This document shows positions 5,271-5,346 of a stretch of DNA of 5,346 bases, in pieces. The stretch is taken from positions 1 through 5,346 of the forward strand of contig JAYUKV010000018.1 of the NCBI GenBank assembly GCA_043764135.1, written 5' to 3'. Source of the stretch: JAYUKV01 sp043764135 (lineage in GTDB: Bacteria; Patescibacteriota; JACMRA01). A program made the translations under genes and the position numbers. Position 1 is the stretch's first letter; each line of letters starts with the position of its first letter. The notes beneath the pieces are model-generated. The model saw only the letters and a list, made by a program, of their open reading frames with translations. It was not told the DNA's origin and did no database searches.

Positions 5271-5346
5271 GTACTAACCTATGTCTACAAGTTCAAACCA
5301 GAGATGATCTAAGAGATATGTCTTACAATCGAAGTGTAATTGATGG
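5216..5346 (+). CDS. Possible 5' part of a lectin-like reading frame running off the window
   Basis: A + strand frame open from 5216 to the window end reads TQIQPTQTTSDKIRLLGTNL then CLQVQTRDDLRDMSYNRSVI. The IRLLGTNLCLQV stretch resembles IRVRGDTTQCINI in the lectin of the first toxin, the start of a ricin-type repeat. It overlaps the end of the RDD frame by about 55 bp and has no ATG before 5318. It is therefore either a gene entered by a frameshift from the RDD frame (a tail or fusion) or a remnant. Only about 43 residues are visible; this is a weak call. Confidence 0.3.

Noticed and set aside
1..5346. tRNA, rRNA, CRISPR arrays, riboswitches or strong hairpin-T terminators
   Set aside because: I read both strands and saw no cloverleaf, spaced-repeat array or GC-rich hairpin followed by a T run. 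No promoter stood out enough above the AT-rich background to call.

Overview
The window is an AT-rich bacterial accessory region carrying a contact- or secretion-delivered polymorphic toxin locus. A mobile-element remnant and decayed membrane-protein DNA follow it. Phylum cannot be fixed from the sequence. Genes are tightly packed on the + strand, and the small genes have no clear Shine-Dalgarno sequence. The first 60 bases hold 28 G+C while 2041-2100 holds 15, so the delivery part of the toxin and the immunity genes look like DNA of different origin.

Region 1 (1-1902): the 3' part of a large secreted-type toxin gene. It encodes a ricin-B-type beta-trefoil lectin, a Ser/Asn/Thr-rich linker, a long helical and hydrophobic pretoxin region, and a C-terminal nuclease-like toxin tip with the DxxxH / Lys / RxGTxD pattern of Ntox21 (BECR-fold RNase) toxins.

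Region 2 (1925-2840): two small genes in tandem, diverged homologues of each other and best read as immunity proteins.

Region 3 (2865-3815): a second cassette. It repeats about 257 bp of the toxin's pretoxin segment at roughly nine bases in ten, then encodes a different Ntox21-type tip and a third immunity-like gene. The repeated piece lacks a delivery domain and a start codon and has a TAA at 2888. It is therefore a silent 'orphan' toxin module that recombination could fuse onto the upstream delivery gene.

Region 4 (3815-5346): decayed DNA. Short protein-like reading frames in shifting frames (3815-3994) lead into a 748-bp insertion sequence (3995-4742) with 19-bp terminal inverted repeats and an internally deleted IS4-like transposase on the - strand. 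Beyond it is an RDD-family membrane protein that lost its 5' end and carries an in-frame TGA. The last ~130 bases hold a possible start of another lectin-like reading frame that runs off the window.

Together, Regions 1-3 look like a toxin-swapping locus. One delivery gene is in place with its immunity gene, one extra immunity gene is probably a trace of an earlier toxin, and one complete spare toxin tip plus immunity gene is kept downstream in a recombination-ready repeat.
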